Part shown: piece by piece, positions 1 to 9,197 of the stretch
How positions within the stretch are numbered: position 1 is the stretch's first letter
Layout of the letters: each line of letters begins with the position of its first letter
Notes under the pieces: model-generated
What the model saw: the letters and a program-made list of their open reading frames with translations, nothing else
What the model was told of the DNA's origin: nothing
The model's database searches: none
NCBI GenBank assembly: GCA_019918135.1
Contig: WBZZ01001156.1
Location: 196,942 to 260,941 of the forward strand
Origin: Paulinella micropora
Lineage: Eukaryota > Cercozoa > Imbricatea > Euglyphida > Paulinellidae
Direction: 5' to 3'
Length of the DNA: 64,000 nt
Made by a program: the position numbers and the translations under genes

Positions 1-1472
1 GACGCGCAGCCGGGGCTCTCGGGGTGCGGATTCAGCTCGCAGGCCTCGGCGGGGCCGTGCGCCCCGTAGAAATCCAGCAGGCCGTCCCCGCAGTAGCCGG
101 TCAGCGTGACGACGGTCTCACACGTGGCCGACACGGGCGAGTACGGGCTGTTGTCCGAGCCCGTCGAGTACAGCGTGAAGGGCGAGTCGGCAAAGCTCAG
201 CCATGCGATGGCGGCCGGGTCGGGCGCGTAGCTCGTGTCGTTGTATGCGCAGTTGTCGGTCGGGGGCGCAAAGCAGCCCGCGAAGCCCGCCACGGTGCGC
301 AGCTGCACCGTGCAGGCCGGCTGGCAGTGCACGACGGGCGGCTCGCGGTCCTGGGCGTAGTAGCTGACGAGGCAGCTGGCGTTGTGGCCCGCCTGGTCCG
401 TGGCGATGGCCACGCACTGCACGGCCAGCGACAGGATGCCACCGCCGCTGCCCGTCCCCGGGCCGATGATCTGTGCCAGGCGGCGGCGCGCCTCCCCGTC
501 GCCGGTGCACTCGACCACGACCTGCACGGGGCCCTGCACGTCCGAGCTGCTGTAGTTGACGCCGAAGCCGTCGGCCGTGGTCGGCCGCACGCCGCACAGG
601 CCGGGGTCCATGGCCACCAGGTAGCTGGCGCTGGCGTTGCCGTTCGGCACGGGGCCCAGGTGGCCGTTGGCGCCGCAGCTCAGCGACGGCGCCTGGATGT
701 CGTTCACGAACAGGCGGCGCGTGCACACCGCCCAGTTGCCGGACGGGTCCACGGCCGTGTACGTCACGTTGTGCTCGCCGTACGACAGCCACTGGCCGAA
801 GCCGTAGCTCGGCGACACGCTGAGGTACTCGCGCGGGCCCGTCGTCGCCAGGTCGGCGTTGAGGACCGCGTTGTCGCGCACGCGCCGCAGCCCAAAGTCC
901 GGCCACAGCTCGTCGCTGCCCGTGTGGAGCCAGAACTGCGCCGAGCCGACGGGGATGCTGACCTCGGTCCGCGCGCCGCCCTGCCACACCCCCCCCTGGC
1001 AGTCCAGGAACACGGGCGGCGTCACGTCCACCACCGTGAGCGCCAGCACCAGCTGCTGCGGCACGGGCGCCGACAGCGTGGGCGTGGGCGGCCGCGCGCT
1101 CAGGTTGTACTGCCAGAAGCCCGCGTCTGACACCGTGAGTGTCACGTGCGTCACGCCCGGGTACAGGTACAGCCAGTCGGTGGCGCGGCCCGCCAGCGTG
1201 CGCGTGTACGTGGTGGTGCCGTTGACGAGGGTCTGGTTGGTGCTGGCCGCATAAAACCCCTCGTACGCGTCCAGGCACTGGTACTGCAGCGCGCCGCCGC
1301 CGCCCTGCTGCACTTGGCGGCGCCGCTGCAGCCACGACAGCGCCGGGTTCGGCGGTGACGCGGGCCCCGCCAGCTCGCCGGCCGACACGCCGTCCGCGAA
1401 CTCGGCCGTGGCCGTGTTGGCCGGCACGACCGTGGTCGTGGCCGGCGGCGGCGCGCGGCCGTGCACGGGCTC
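1..1472 (-). CDS. Partial HYR-domain-like extracellular protein, open at both ends
   Basis: Translating the minus strand from about 1472 down to 1 gives one frame with no stop. The codon series starting CCC GTG CAC GGC at about 1469 reads through the whole block. The product is rich in Cys, Pro, Tyr and Asn-X-Ser/Thr sites. It holds the HYR hallmark D-V-T-P-P-V-F-L-D-C, and later D-I-Q-A-P and D-R-E-P-P-V-V-H-C segments, spaced like successive Ig-like HYR modules. HYR modules are usually found in secreted or cell-surface adhesion proteins. There is no start or stop in the window, so the gene is partial. Other long ORFs in this GC-rich block are shadows. Composition differs sharply from everything downstream. 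Confidence 0.6.
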
Positions 1473-1902
1473 GGAGAAACCACAATTTCTTTATTTTGGC
1501 AAAGAAGAAAAAAAGAAAACTACCGAAGCAAAAGAAAGGCCGAGCAAGTATATTTCTCCAGAGGTTGTTTTTGTTTTGGATGATTTAGGGAGCGGTTTAA
1601 GAGATAAGTCCGTAAGCGATTTGTTAAAAAAGAACAGACACTATAAATCAAAGGTGATTATGTCAAGTCAGTATCTGAACGACCTAAGGCCAGAAGCAAT
1701 TAAGCAGTTAGATTATTTATTAATCTTTCCAAGCCAGTCTCAGGATAAAATCGAACTCGTGTATAAACACTTAGACTTATCTTTTGATTTTGATTACTTT
1801 CTTCAAAAGTATCACGAAGCAACAAAGGAACGATTTAATTTTCTTTATGTTTCAAGTGTTGATGATGAATTACGCAAAAACTTTTCTTATCGTCTTAAGT
1901 AA
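1473..1902 (+). pseudogene. 3' fragment of A32-like packaging ATPase (copy 1)
   Basis: The sequence matches the last 143 codons of the intact ATPase at 24103-24915. It keeps the Walker B stretch VVFVLDDLG and the conserved SSQYLND segment. The Walker A half is missing because the element is cut at 1473, where the sequence becomes the GC-rich HYR block. The apparent ORF starting at 1408 is an accidental fusion of GC-rich sequence to the fragment. Two substitutions separate it from copy 2 (H for P and S for P near the C-terminus). It cannot make a working ATPase. Confidence 0.85.
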
Positions 1903-1944
1903 AAATTTTTAATTTCGTAAATAATTATTTTTTTACTTATTATA

Positions 1945-2289
1945 ATGGTAGTGAAAACAACTCGTGTTGAAGTCATTCCAACAATCGGCAAACGAACAAT
2001 TAACTCATCCACAATGGCTGGAGGTAAAAAAGTATCTCGGACAAGTCCGAGATTGTCTGGACGAAAGAAGAAGCAAGGAGGCAAAGGACAGGCTGGCGGA
2101 AAAATTAACTGGCAAAAAGTGGGGAAAACGGCCTTGGCTGTGAATAAGTTCCTTCGTGATAACAAAGTAATCTCTAGGACTGCGGGAGCCTTAAGCAGTA
2201 TTGGAGTTCCTTATGCTGGGTCTGTTCAAGCCACCGCTTCAAAACTGGGGTATGGTAAGCAAAGAGGACGAGGAGCACTAAAATTCTAA
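1945..2289 (+). CDS. Small basic core/minor virion protein (copy 1)
   Basis: A 114-residue, very basic protein: Lys/Arg-rich to about residue 55, then a Gly/Ala-rich amphipathic C-terminal half ending GRGALKF. It is identical to the protein at 24958-25302. It sits between the packaging ATPase and the protease, a place where Polinton-type viruses often keep small basic DNA-condensing or membrane-active proteins like adenoviral core peptides. That role is inferred from composition and position only. A TTATTATAATG context forms the start. Confidence 0.55.
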   Translation: MVVKTTRVEVIPTIGKRTINSSTMAGGKKVSRTSPRLSGRKKKQGGKGQAGGKINWQKVGKTALAVNKFLRDNKVISRTAGALSSIGVPYAGSVQATASKLGYGKQRGRGALKF

Positions 2290-2350
2290 AAGATGATATT
2301 TGTTTTTGAAATTATGCGGAAATATTTTTTTGTTTATATAATATCTAACA

Positions 2351-4021
2351 ATGGTCGCTAAGACTAAGAAGGCGAAAAAGGCGAAAGTCCGTCCACCGCG
2401 GGTTTATAGAAATAAAAGCGGGAAGCCGTATATTATCCAGAAGGGTAAAAAATATTATCTTAATTTCGGTAAAAAGACAAATGATATGAGCACACTTCAA
2501 ATCGTTAAACTTTTTATGAAATACTTAAGCAATAAGCCACGCGAGCGTGGCAGTCGCACACGTGCTACCCCAAAAGCAAAGCGCTCTACTAAAAAGGAAG
2601 ACTTACGAAAAGTCCAGAGCCTGTCTGAAATTGAGCAGAATACTAGAACCGCCATTAATGACCACTTAGACAAACTCAGAAAAGAGAAATACGAAAAGAT
2701 TGATGAGATAGACCAAAAAGAGAAAAAGGCACAGGCTGATGCTGAAGAAGAAAAGAAGAGGCTAGAAAGAAAAATCCAAGCCGATGCTAAGGAACTAAAA
2801 GAAACAATGGATAGGGAACATAAAAAACAACTGGCGGAGATTAAGGAAAGACAGGAAGAAAAGGATAGGGAACAGAAGAAGGAACAACGACTTATTCAGG
2901 AACTACAGGCAGAACGACGACATAGACAGGGGTTATTGATGGCGCCAGTCGCACCGCCTATGATACCACCACCACCAAAAGGACGACCGCCAAGGAAAAC
3001 GAGAGGAGTTATTGTAAAGGATGCGGAAGAAGAGGAGAAGCATAAGCAAACAAAACGGGAAAAAATAATTGATGGTATGTTTGCTGAGACTATTAGAAAG
3101 AAACGACGAAATGCGCATCCTTCTATTGAAAAGATTATTCAAGAACTAAGATTTATTGGGCATGTTATCCCTGACATAAAACCATCAAGAGGCGGGAAAA
3201 TAAACTATTCTGAAATGTTAAAACAATGGCTATACAAAAGTCCTATTATAACTGACCAAGTGTTGAATTCACAACAAGCATGGGTTGAATTTGATTTATG
3301 GAGAGAAGGTGCGGTCGCAAAAAAGAAAGAAGAAGTAGATAAAGCCAAGGAGAACAAAGAAGAACAAGACAATAAAGAAGAACAAGACAATAAAGAACAA
3401 GAAGAAAAAGAACAACCTGTTATACAAGAGCCTGAAGATGCGCAAGCAAATATGACTGAAGCAGAGACCGAACCAGAATCGGATGGGGTAGGAATTGGAT
3501 TATCTCCAACTAGTTGGAGATATGTCGGAAAAGGTTTAATGACTAGCGAAATCAACGACATAATGAAAAAACACAATTGGTATTTAGGAACAATTGCAAG
3601 TGATGAAATTCATAGGCTAAATCCAGAAAAAAGAAAGCAATACGGATTTATTATGAATACCGACCCGAGCAACAAAAAAGGACAGCACTGGATGGCTATA
3701 TGGGTAAGTCTAAATAAAGATAGGAGTGTTGAAGTGTATGACCCTTTGGCTGAATATCAACCGACGGAAGACTTTCAACAACAAATGAAAAGGCTAATTG
3801 ACCGAAGTAATCCAGATAGTTATTTATTGATGAAGGTCAATCAAGTTAAACAACAATCTGATACGAGTGACACATGCGGTCGGCATAGTATGAGGTTTCT
3901 AATGGAGCGGGCGAAAGGAGTGCGATTTAAGTTTGCCAGTGGTTTCACAGACTTAAAAGAAGACGAAGCGGAGAAATTAAAAGCACAGAATGGGTATGGA
4001 CATTTTGACACATTTATCTAA
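2351..4021 (+). CDS. Adenain-like cysteine protease with long coiled-coil N-terminal extension (copy 1)
   Basis: A 556-residue protein identical to the one at 25364-27034. Its last 180 or so residues are an Ulp1/adenain-type protease: the catalytic His is in GQHWMAIW, an acidic residue in VEVYDPLAEY, and the nucleophile in DTCGRHSMRF. Such proteases mature the capsid proteins in Polinton-type viruses. The first 390 residues are unusual: a basic start, a Lys/Glu/Gln coiled coil (about 90-200), a proline-rich stretch (about 205-220), then a second acidic Lys/Glu/Gln repeat. Family proteases are normally about 200 residues, so this looks like a scaffold-protease fusion. TATATAATAT lies seven bases upstream of the ATG. 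Confidence 0.8.
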   Translation: MVAKTKKAKKAKVRPPRVYRNKSGKPYIIQKGKKYYLNFGKKTNDMSTLQIVKLFMKYLSNKPRERGSRTRATPKAKRSTKKEDLRKVQSLSEIEQNTRTAINDHLDKLRKEKYEKIDEIDQKEKKAQADAEEEKKRLERKIQADAKELKETMDREHKKQLAEIKERQEEKDREQKKEQRLIQELQAERRHRQGLLMAPVAPPMIPPPPKGRPPRKTRGVIVKDAEEEEKHKQTKREKIIDGMFAETIRKKRRNAHPSIEKIIQELRFIGHVIPDIKPSRGGKINYSEMLKQWLYKSPIITDQVLNSQQAWVEFDLWREGAVAKKKEEVDKAKENKEEQDNKEEQDNKEQEEKEQPVIQEPEDAQANMTEAETEPESDGVGIGLSPTSWRYVGKGLMTSEINDIMKKHNWYLGTIASDEIHRLNPEKRKQYGFIMNTDPSNKKGQHWMAIWVSLNKDRSVEVYDPLAEYQPTEDFQQQMKRLIDRSNPDSYLLMKVNQVKQQSDTSDTCGRHSMRFLMERAKGVRFKFASGFTDLKEDEAEKLKAQNGYGHFDTFI

Positions 4022-4490
4022 AGATATTCAAAACCAATATCATCAAACCATTTAATTAATTTAGAAGCTATATCTTCGTCATATTTTATACGGAGTGAAT
4101 AATATCCTTTTTCTTGACAATATGTATTTTTTACTTGGTCATATTGTTTTGTTTTTTCAAATGCTTTTTCTGCTTTCTCTTTAGAAATTCTACCAAATCT
4201 AACAGGTTCAAAATGTTGAATTCCATCATATTCAATAAATGTTGGTTTCTCATTATGTTGTAATATGAAATCCCATTGTAATAAATGTTTAACCTTAACT
4301 TCGTATGATGTGTTGTATTGAAAATTAATATTGAAACCTTTCAATATTTCCATTATCTTTAATTCTCCGCCTGAACAATTCATTTTTTTGAACAATTATT
4401 AGAACACCTTCTTAACTCACCCTTTCTGTTTCTTGAAAAATATTCTTCCTTTATCTCACTATGGCATCTTGAGCACTTTCTTAAACTCAT
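4018..4490 (-). pseudogene. VSR-like/PD-(D/E)XK nuclease, frameshifted (copy 1)
   Basis: This matches the intact gene at 27031-27504. Copy 1 has one T fewer in the poly-T run near 4382-4388. That separates an N-terminal zinc segment (CSRCHSE, then Cys pairs) from the nuclease domain. The remaining domain carries WDFILQ and FIEYDG, the usual acidic centre of this fold, and FE-K-Q-D-VKN further on. A short shifted ORF of 125 codons survives at 4018-4395. Its 3' end overlaps the convergent protease gene by four bases. Confidence 0.75.
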
Positions 4491-4550
4491 AATTATACAT
4501 ATATATACATAGAATTTTAAATAGAATATTATTTATATAATATACGCATC

Positions 4551-5363
4551 ATGGACTATAAGGGAGGAAGAAGTTCTGGTATCTATTACATCAATAGCAA
4601 AAACCGAATAACGGGTACAGACAGCGACTTTACACACGAAATCAATATGAAGGGGTTAGATTCTCCCACACATTGTAAAATTCTTCATATCTATGTGCCG
4701 AAGTCGTATTACTCTGTGGCTTCACCATATAATACCTTTACACTTAGCGAAGACGGATATGAGGCCTTAATTACGATACCTGAGGGAAACTACACAATGA
4801 ACAATCTAAAAAATAAACTACCTGAGGTGTTATCCGCAGACAGCCCAAATAGTTATACTTATGTTGTATCCAGTAATAATACCAACATAGAACCAGAGGA
4901 CGGCAAATTAACATTCAGTGTGTCAGAGAATAAAGGTATTCAACCGCGGTTTATATTTGATGCTGATACACGTATTCACGAGGTAATGGGTTTTGATAGA
5001 AATTCAACATATTTCTTTGCTAATGATTTAATTAAATCGCCAAATGTAATTATTCTAACTGGTGAAAAAACTTTGTATCTTCAATCAGACTTAGTGAATG
5101 AAGGAGATAATCACGTTCGACAAGAAATATACACAGCCAACGAAATTCCATTTGGTTCTGTCATTTATGACGGCTCTGGAAGCGAATACGGGAAGACATT
5201 ATCTGCGAGTTCAAACAATGTATTTAGGTTTTACTTGACGGACGAAAACGACCAAGCGATTAATCTTAATGGTTTGGGAATAGTTATGACATTATTGGTT
5301 TATCGTGAAACTAATTACTTTAGTTTATTTAATTCATTCTTCAATCTGTTGAAAGCGAGGTAA
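4551..5363 (+). CDS. Minor capsid (penton-type) protein (copy 1)
   Basis: A 270-residue protein that begins MDYKGGRSSGIYYINSKNR and ends in a conserved-looking VMTLLVYRETNYF region. The opening Asn-Ser-x-x-Arg pattern, the size, and a place immediately 5' of the major capsid gene fit the single-jelly-roll penton proteins of Polintons, virophages and polinton-like viruses. Copy 2 differs at two residues (G/D and Y/H). The start is chosen for the TATATAATAT box at 4534-4543, seven bases upstream. Confidence 0.7.
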   Translation: MDYKGGRSSGIYYINSKNRITGTDSDFTHEINMKGLDSPTHCKILHIYVPKSYYSVASPYNTFTLSEDGYEALITIPEGNYTMNNLKNKLPEVLSADSPNSYTYVVSSNNTNIEPEDGKLTFSVSENKGIQPRFIFDADTRIHEVMGFDRNSTYFFANDLIKSPNVIILTGEKTLYLQSDLVNEGDNHVRQEIYTANEIPFGSVIYDGSGSEYGKTLSASSNNVFRFYLTDENDQAINLNGLGIVMTLLVYRETNYFSLFNSFFNLLKAR

Positions 5364-5448
5364 AGATATTTTAATTTTGATTTAATTTTTTTTTCTATAG
5401 ATATATTCTCGTGAATTAGTTTATTTACGCTACGTCAAAAAAAGAAAA

Positions 5449-6925
5449 ATGCCTGTCCAATACGGAGGAGAATTAGTCCATCAGACTAAGGAACTACTCA
5501 CTGGTAAGTATGAATTAAGCAAACTTACCACCCGTGAAGGCTCGCAACCTGTCGCGCTTACTACTGCTGGTGGTATGGAAAACACATTTGAAATTCCTAC
5601 TCGTCCTTTGAACCTTGCGAGGAGTGTGTTGCGATTTACTTACACTCCGTCTGGTGCGGGTGGTGCGGGTCGCTACAATCGTATCTATATGGATTGTCTG
5701 ACTATGATTAAAACTATTGAATTGCGAAGCCGAAGCGGGCAGTATCTGTGTAATCTTCAACATGTGGGGAACTACACTAAGGTGATATGGAAACCAGAAA
5801 TGAAGTATGAAAAATTATGGCACTTGAAAATCATGGTGCTGGTGTGGCTAGCGGTGCTATGCTTCAAAAGTGTAATGCAGGAAAAGTTGAAATTGGAAGT
5901 GTAGCGGAAAGGCGGGCGATTACTACTGGTGGGACTTATGATGCTGTTAGGGATGCTATTCAAACATACTACAAAGTGCCTCTTGTTAATGCCCGTCGCC
6001 ACGATGATACCGCTCTCGCAGATAGCACTGCTGGAAATTATAGTTTGGTAAATGTTCCTTTTGAGGAGGCTAAGTATTTTGAAGGTGGGGGTAATAATAC
6101 TGCCACCCCTGTTATTAATGTTAAGTTTCCTTTGGGTATGCTGTTTGGCACTATTTTTGAACTGGGTAAGACTATCGGGTTTAATGAAATTTTGGATATG
6201 CGGATTGTGTGGGCTGAAACCAACCGCTCTTCATTCTATGGTACTGATGCGAGTTCTATTTCAACTGGTGCTACCGCTACGACCTCTGGTGCTATCGTCT
6301 CCTAAATATATTCCTTGCTGTTGAGACTGACCCGAATGTTATCCTCGGTGTCCAGCAAAAGATTGCGGGTGAAGGCTTTCCATTTAAGATTGAGTATCCT
6401 ATCGCTTGGAAGCAGAGCCTCTCAACACAAAGTCAAAATTATGTTATTAAGATGAATCGCTCGCAGGGTGAAAGAATTCGTCGTATTTATACTTCAGCCT
6501 TTCTTTTCACTGAGAGTGCTAATACTTCTTTTGATAATGACAACAGGGCAGATGCTAAAATTATTAGTTATTATACAACACTTGATGGGACACGCCTTCA
6601 ACAATTTGACATTGACACATCTGAGAATGAAGACTATATGATTTTGAAGGATAAGTTGAAGGGAAGTGCTATCCTAAACAGCGACGTCTATCACTACAAC
6701 TGGTTCCACGTAGATACTTGGGACAAGAACCGCCCGCTGTGCGATAAGGACACCGACGGCTATGAGGTGAGCAGTTTGAGCCTAGACACTGAACGACGAT
6801 ATGAATTCGTTTCAAATACGAGTGCTAATGCGAGTGGTAATGGCATAACTAATCTCAACCATTACACATTCGCCATTCTTCAACGAAGTGTACTTGTTAA
6901 GGGAATTGAAATTTTGATGTCTTAA
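5449..6925 (+). pseudogene. Major capsid protein, double jelly-roll type, two frameshifts (copy 1)
   Basis: Three consecutive reading frames (5449-5904, 5817-6305, 6452-6925) together make about 490 residues, the right size for a Polinton/virophage major capsid protein. It lies directly after the penton-type gene. The first part has an MPVQYGGELVHQT start and an FEIPTRPLNLARS segment, and the last ends ILQRSVLVKGIEILMS. The frame shifts near the A-run at 5808-5812 and again close to 6300. Both shifts recur at the same places in copy 2. Either both copies descend from an already broken one or the assembly shares an indel error. Confidence 0.65.
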
Positions 6926-6982
6926 CCTAGTGATGCGATAATTAATTTTGATAGTTAATTTTTTTTAATACAATATAGGAAT

Positions 6983-8220
6983 ATGACCCACCAGAGAAAT
7001 TTAATCGCAGAAAATCCTGAAGGCGAATTTATAAATGTCAGCGTTGGATATGATGGTAATATTGAAACAAATAATTCAAAAACCGCTTTTGGCGAAGCAG
7101 TAGTAGGTCAATTAACACCAGTATTACAAGAAATCTTTCCATATACCATTAATACTAGGATATGGACAAAAACAGAAACAAAGTCGTCTGTGTCATTTTT
7201 GAATAATATGGCTGAATTGAAAACAACTGCTGATGCTACGGCAGATGCTAGACTGGTAAGCAAAAGGAGAATAAAATATTGAACTGGAATGGGTGTCCTA
7301 GCCCGATTTACTGCTCTATGGACAACGGATGATACAAAAGATTACTATTCATTTATTGGAATAGGAAATGATCTCGTTGATGGATTTTATTTTTACAAAA
7401 ATCAAGCAGGAATGAATATTGCACATTGTGCGGAGGTGCTTTAGATTATATTGACCAAGAAGACTGGGACGACCCTTGCGATGGACATTATGCTATGCCT
7501 TTATTAAATTGGGACAAAGGAAATGTATTTCAAGTTCAATTTCAGTATCTTGGGTTTGGTGCTATTAAGTTTTATATTGAAAATCCCATAACAGGATTAT
7601 TTCAATTAGTTCATATGATTGAGTATGCGAATGCTAATAATGGTGTAAGCCTGCGAAATACAACATTACCTTTTACGGCAGTAATGAGAAATGATGCAAA
7701 GACTGGAATACAATAACTTAAAACAGTGAGTGCCAGTTTATTCATTGAAGGAACGAATACTATTAATACCAGCATAACAAACGAAGTGGAAGGAAGTAAA
7801 GTAGCAAACACCACTGAAAGTCCTATTATTAGTATAAGAAACAAAGCAACATTTGATGCTGGCGGTGCTAATTTAGCAAATTATTCAAATGTTTATCCCA
7901 CTTTGATAAGTATTACAAATGAAGATACTAAGTCGAATATTGTCAGAATGGTATTAAATGGAACACTAACTGGAGCAGGTTTTGCAGATGTTGATTCTAA
8001 GTATTCAATTGTAGATACTGACACAAAGGCGAGTGCCATCGCAAACGGAACAACAATTTTTAAACTATATGTTAATTCTCAATCAACTCAACAAATCAAT
8101 CTTAGAAGTTATGATATATACCTATCGCCGAGTGATGTATTAACTTTTACGCAGAAGTCTGTCTCTGCTGGTGGAGGAGGAAATGTCAATATTATCGCTA
8201 ACTTCATAGAGGATCAATAA
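6983..8220 (+). pseudogene. Fibre/receptor-like virion surface protein, broken (copy 1)
   Basis: One protein of about 410 residues is split by an in-frame TGA (7280-7282), a frameshift near 7435 and an in-frame TAA (7714-7716). The parts read on in a protein-like way: TGMGVLARFTALW, DGFYFYKNQAG, then the diagnostic NVFQVQFQYLGFGAIKFYIE and a VHMIEYANANNG stretch. I know this pattern from surface or decoration proteins of marine phages and algal viruses, and I infer a virion role. All three lesions are also in copy 2. Confidence 0.6.
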
Positions 8221-8249
8221 AGCAAAAAAAAATATTACATCGTAAAAAC

Positions 8250-8296
8250 GATATTTTAGAAATAGACGAAAGTCGCAGACGAAAGTCTAAAATATC
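8250..8296. terminator. Hairpin between convergent genes (copy 1)
   Basis: GATATTTTAGA (8250-8260) and TCTAAAATATC (8286-8296) form a perfect 11-bp stem. It lies just after the plus-strand surface gene and at the end of the opposing ExoX-like gene. Position and symmetry suggest a bidirectional 3'-end signal. The same stem is at 31274-31320. Confidence 0.45.
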
Positions 8297-8749
8297 AATC
8301 AGAGATATTTTTTACCGCATCTTTATTATTAAAATAAGGTTGTTGAATTAAATATTCAAGGTATGGTTTATCAATCTTAGCAACATCTTCAATTTTCATT
8401 TTTTTATACTTACCATGTTGAAGAAAAATATCGGTTTCATTTGTGCTATCTCTTCGCCTACATTAGCCTTTATTTCTGTAATTCCAGTCTCTCTCACAAC
8501 AAGATCTGTTTCCTTAAAAGGAGTGCTTTGTTCCTCCATTTTTTCTAATGTGGCAAATGTTGATTTATCTTGAAAATCAACATTGGACGGAATAACTACT
8601 TTCACATTGTCATCACGTGGTTTATATTGCTCATAGAAAGATACAATGTCAGGCTTAGTCCATTTAATTGTCGGCTTTTTTATTTCGCCGTCAAGGCTCC
8701 ATTTTTCAATTTCATTCAAGTAGTCCTGTTTGGTGTTTAGGTCGGTCAT
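8295..8749 (-). pseudogene. ExoX C-terminal-like protein A, frameshifted (copy 1)
   Basis: The first 110 codons are unrecognised. After a frameshift at a T-run near 8425 the frame becomes GKYKKMKIEDVAKIDKPYLE, which closely matches the neighbour at 8778-9068. That short module (G-K-Y-K-G-K, then D-K-P-Y-L-E-W) resembles the C-terminal domain found in exodeoxyribonuclease X-like proteins. Copy 1 lacks four codons present in copy 2 (DFNK) and one Met. No exonuclease catalytic domain is present. Confidence 0.5.
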
Positions 8750-8777
8750 TGATATATGTATAGTAAAATTTTATTTT

Positions 8778-9068
8778 TTATTGTAAATATTTTTTTACTT
8801 CACTTTTAATGTCTGTAAATTTCTCAAACCACGGCTGTTTCATAACCCATTCTAGATATGGTTTGTCAATAACCGCTACATCTTGAATTTTCTTACCTTT
8901 ATACTTACCGAATGGAAAAACATCGGTTGGCTTGCCTGCCCGTGCATTTTCAATCATTTGGATTTCGTCAGTAATTATCTTTTTAACATCGGTAAGAGAA
9001 AATGTTTCTTTTTTATTTTCAATAGAGAGTTTCTCAAACTTCTCACATAGTCTGGTGAGGGTGGTCAT
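8778..9068 (-). CDS. ExoX C-terminal-like small protein B (copy 1)
   Basis: A 96-residue intact protein. The first half is a helical, charged segment. The second half has FPFGKYKGKKIQDVAV and IDKPYLEWVMKQPWF, the signature of the short ExoX-C-like domain. It is identical in copy 2 and is a tandem paralogue of the preceding frameshifted gene. It may bind DNA or the polymerase, but that is a guess from its place beside the polymerase gene. Confidence 0.55.
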   Translation of the reverse strand: MTTLTRLCEKFEKLSIENKKETFSLTDVKKIITDEIQMIENARAGKPTDVFPFGKYKGKKIQDVAVIDKPYLEWVMKQPWFEKFTDIKSEVKKYLQ

Positions 9069-9197
9069 TGGTCTATATAGACTGGTAAAAAAAATTTATT
9101 GAAAAAAATTAATTAACTATTTATCAACTACACTTTCATTCGCTTCGCTCATACTCGTAATCTCAAAATTGTTTGAGATAGTGTCAAATATCTATCC

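Noticed and set aside
24-1485. Several long ORFs on both strands in the GC-rich block
   Set aside because: They are Arg/Ala/Gly-rich shadows. The minus frame with HYR-like motifs is the only protein-like one, although it lacks a Met start in the window.
5800-6300. Programmed ribosomal frameshifting in the capsid gene
   Set aside because: No clear X-XXY-YYZ slippery site with a following structure. Multiple lesions in many genes point to decay or sequence error.
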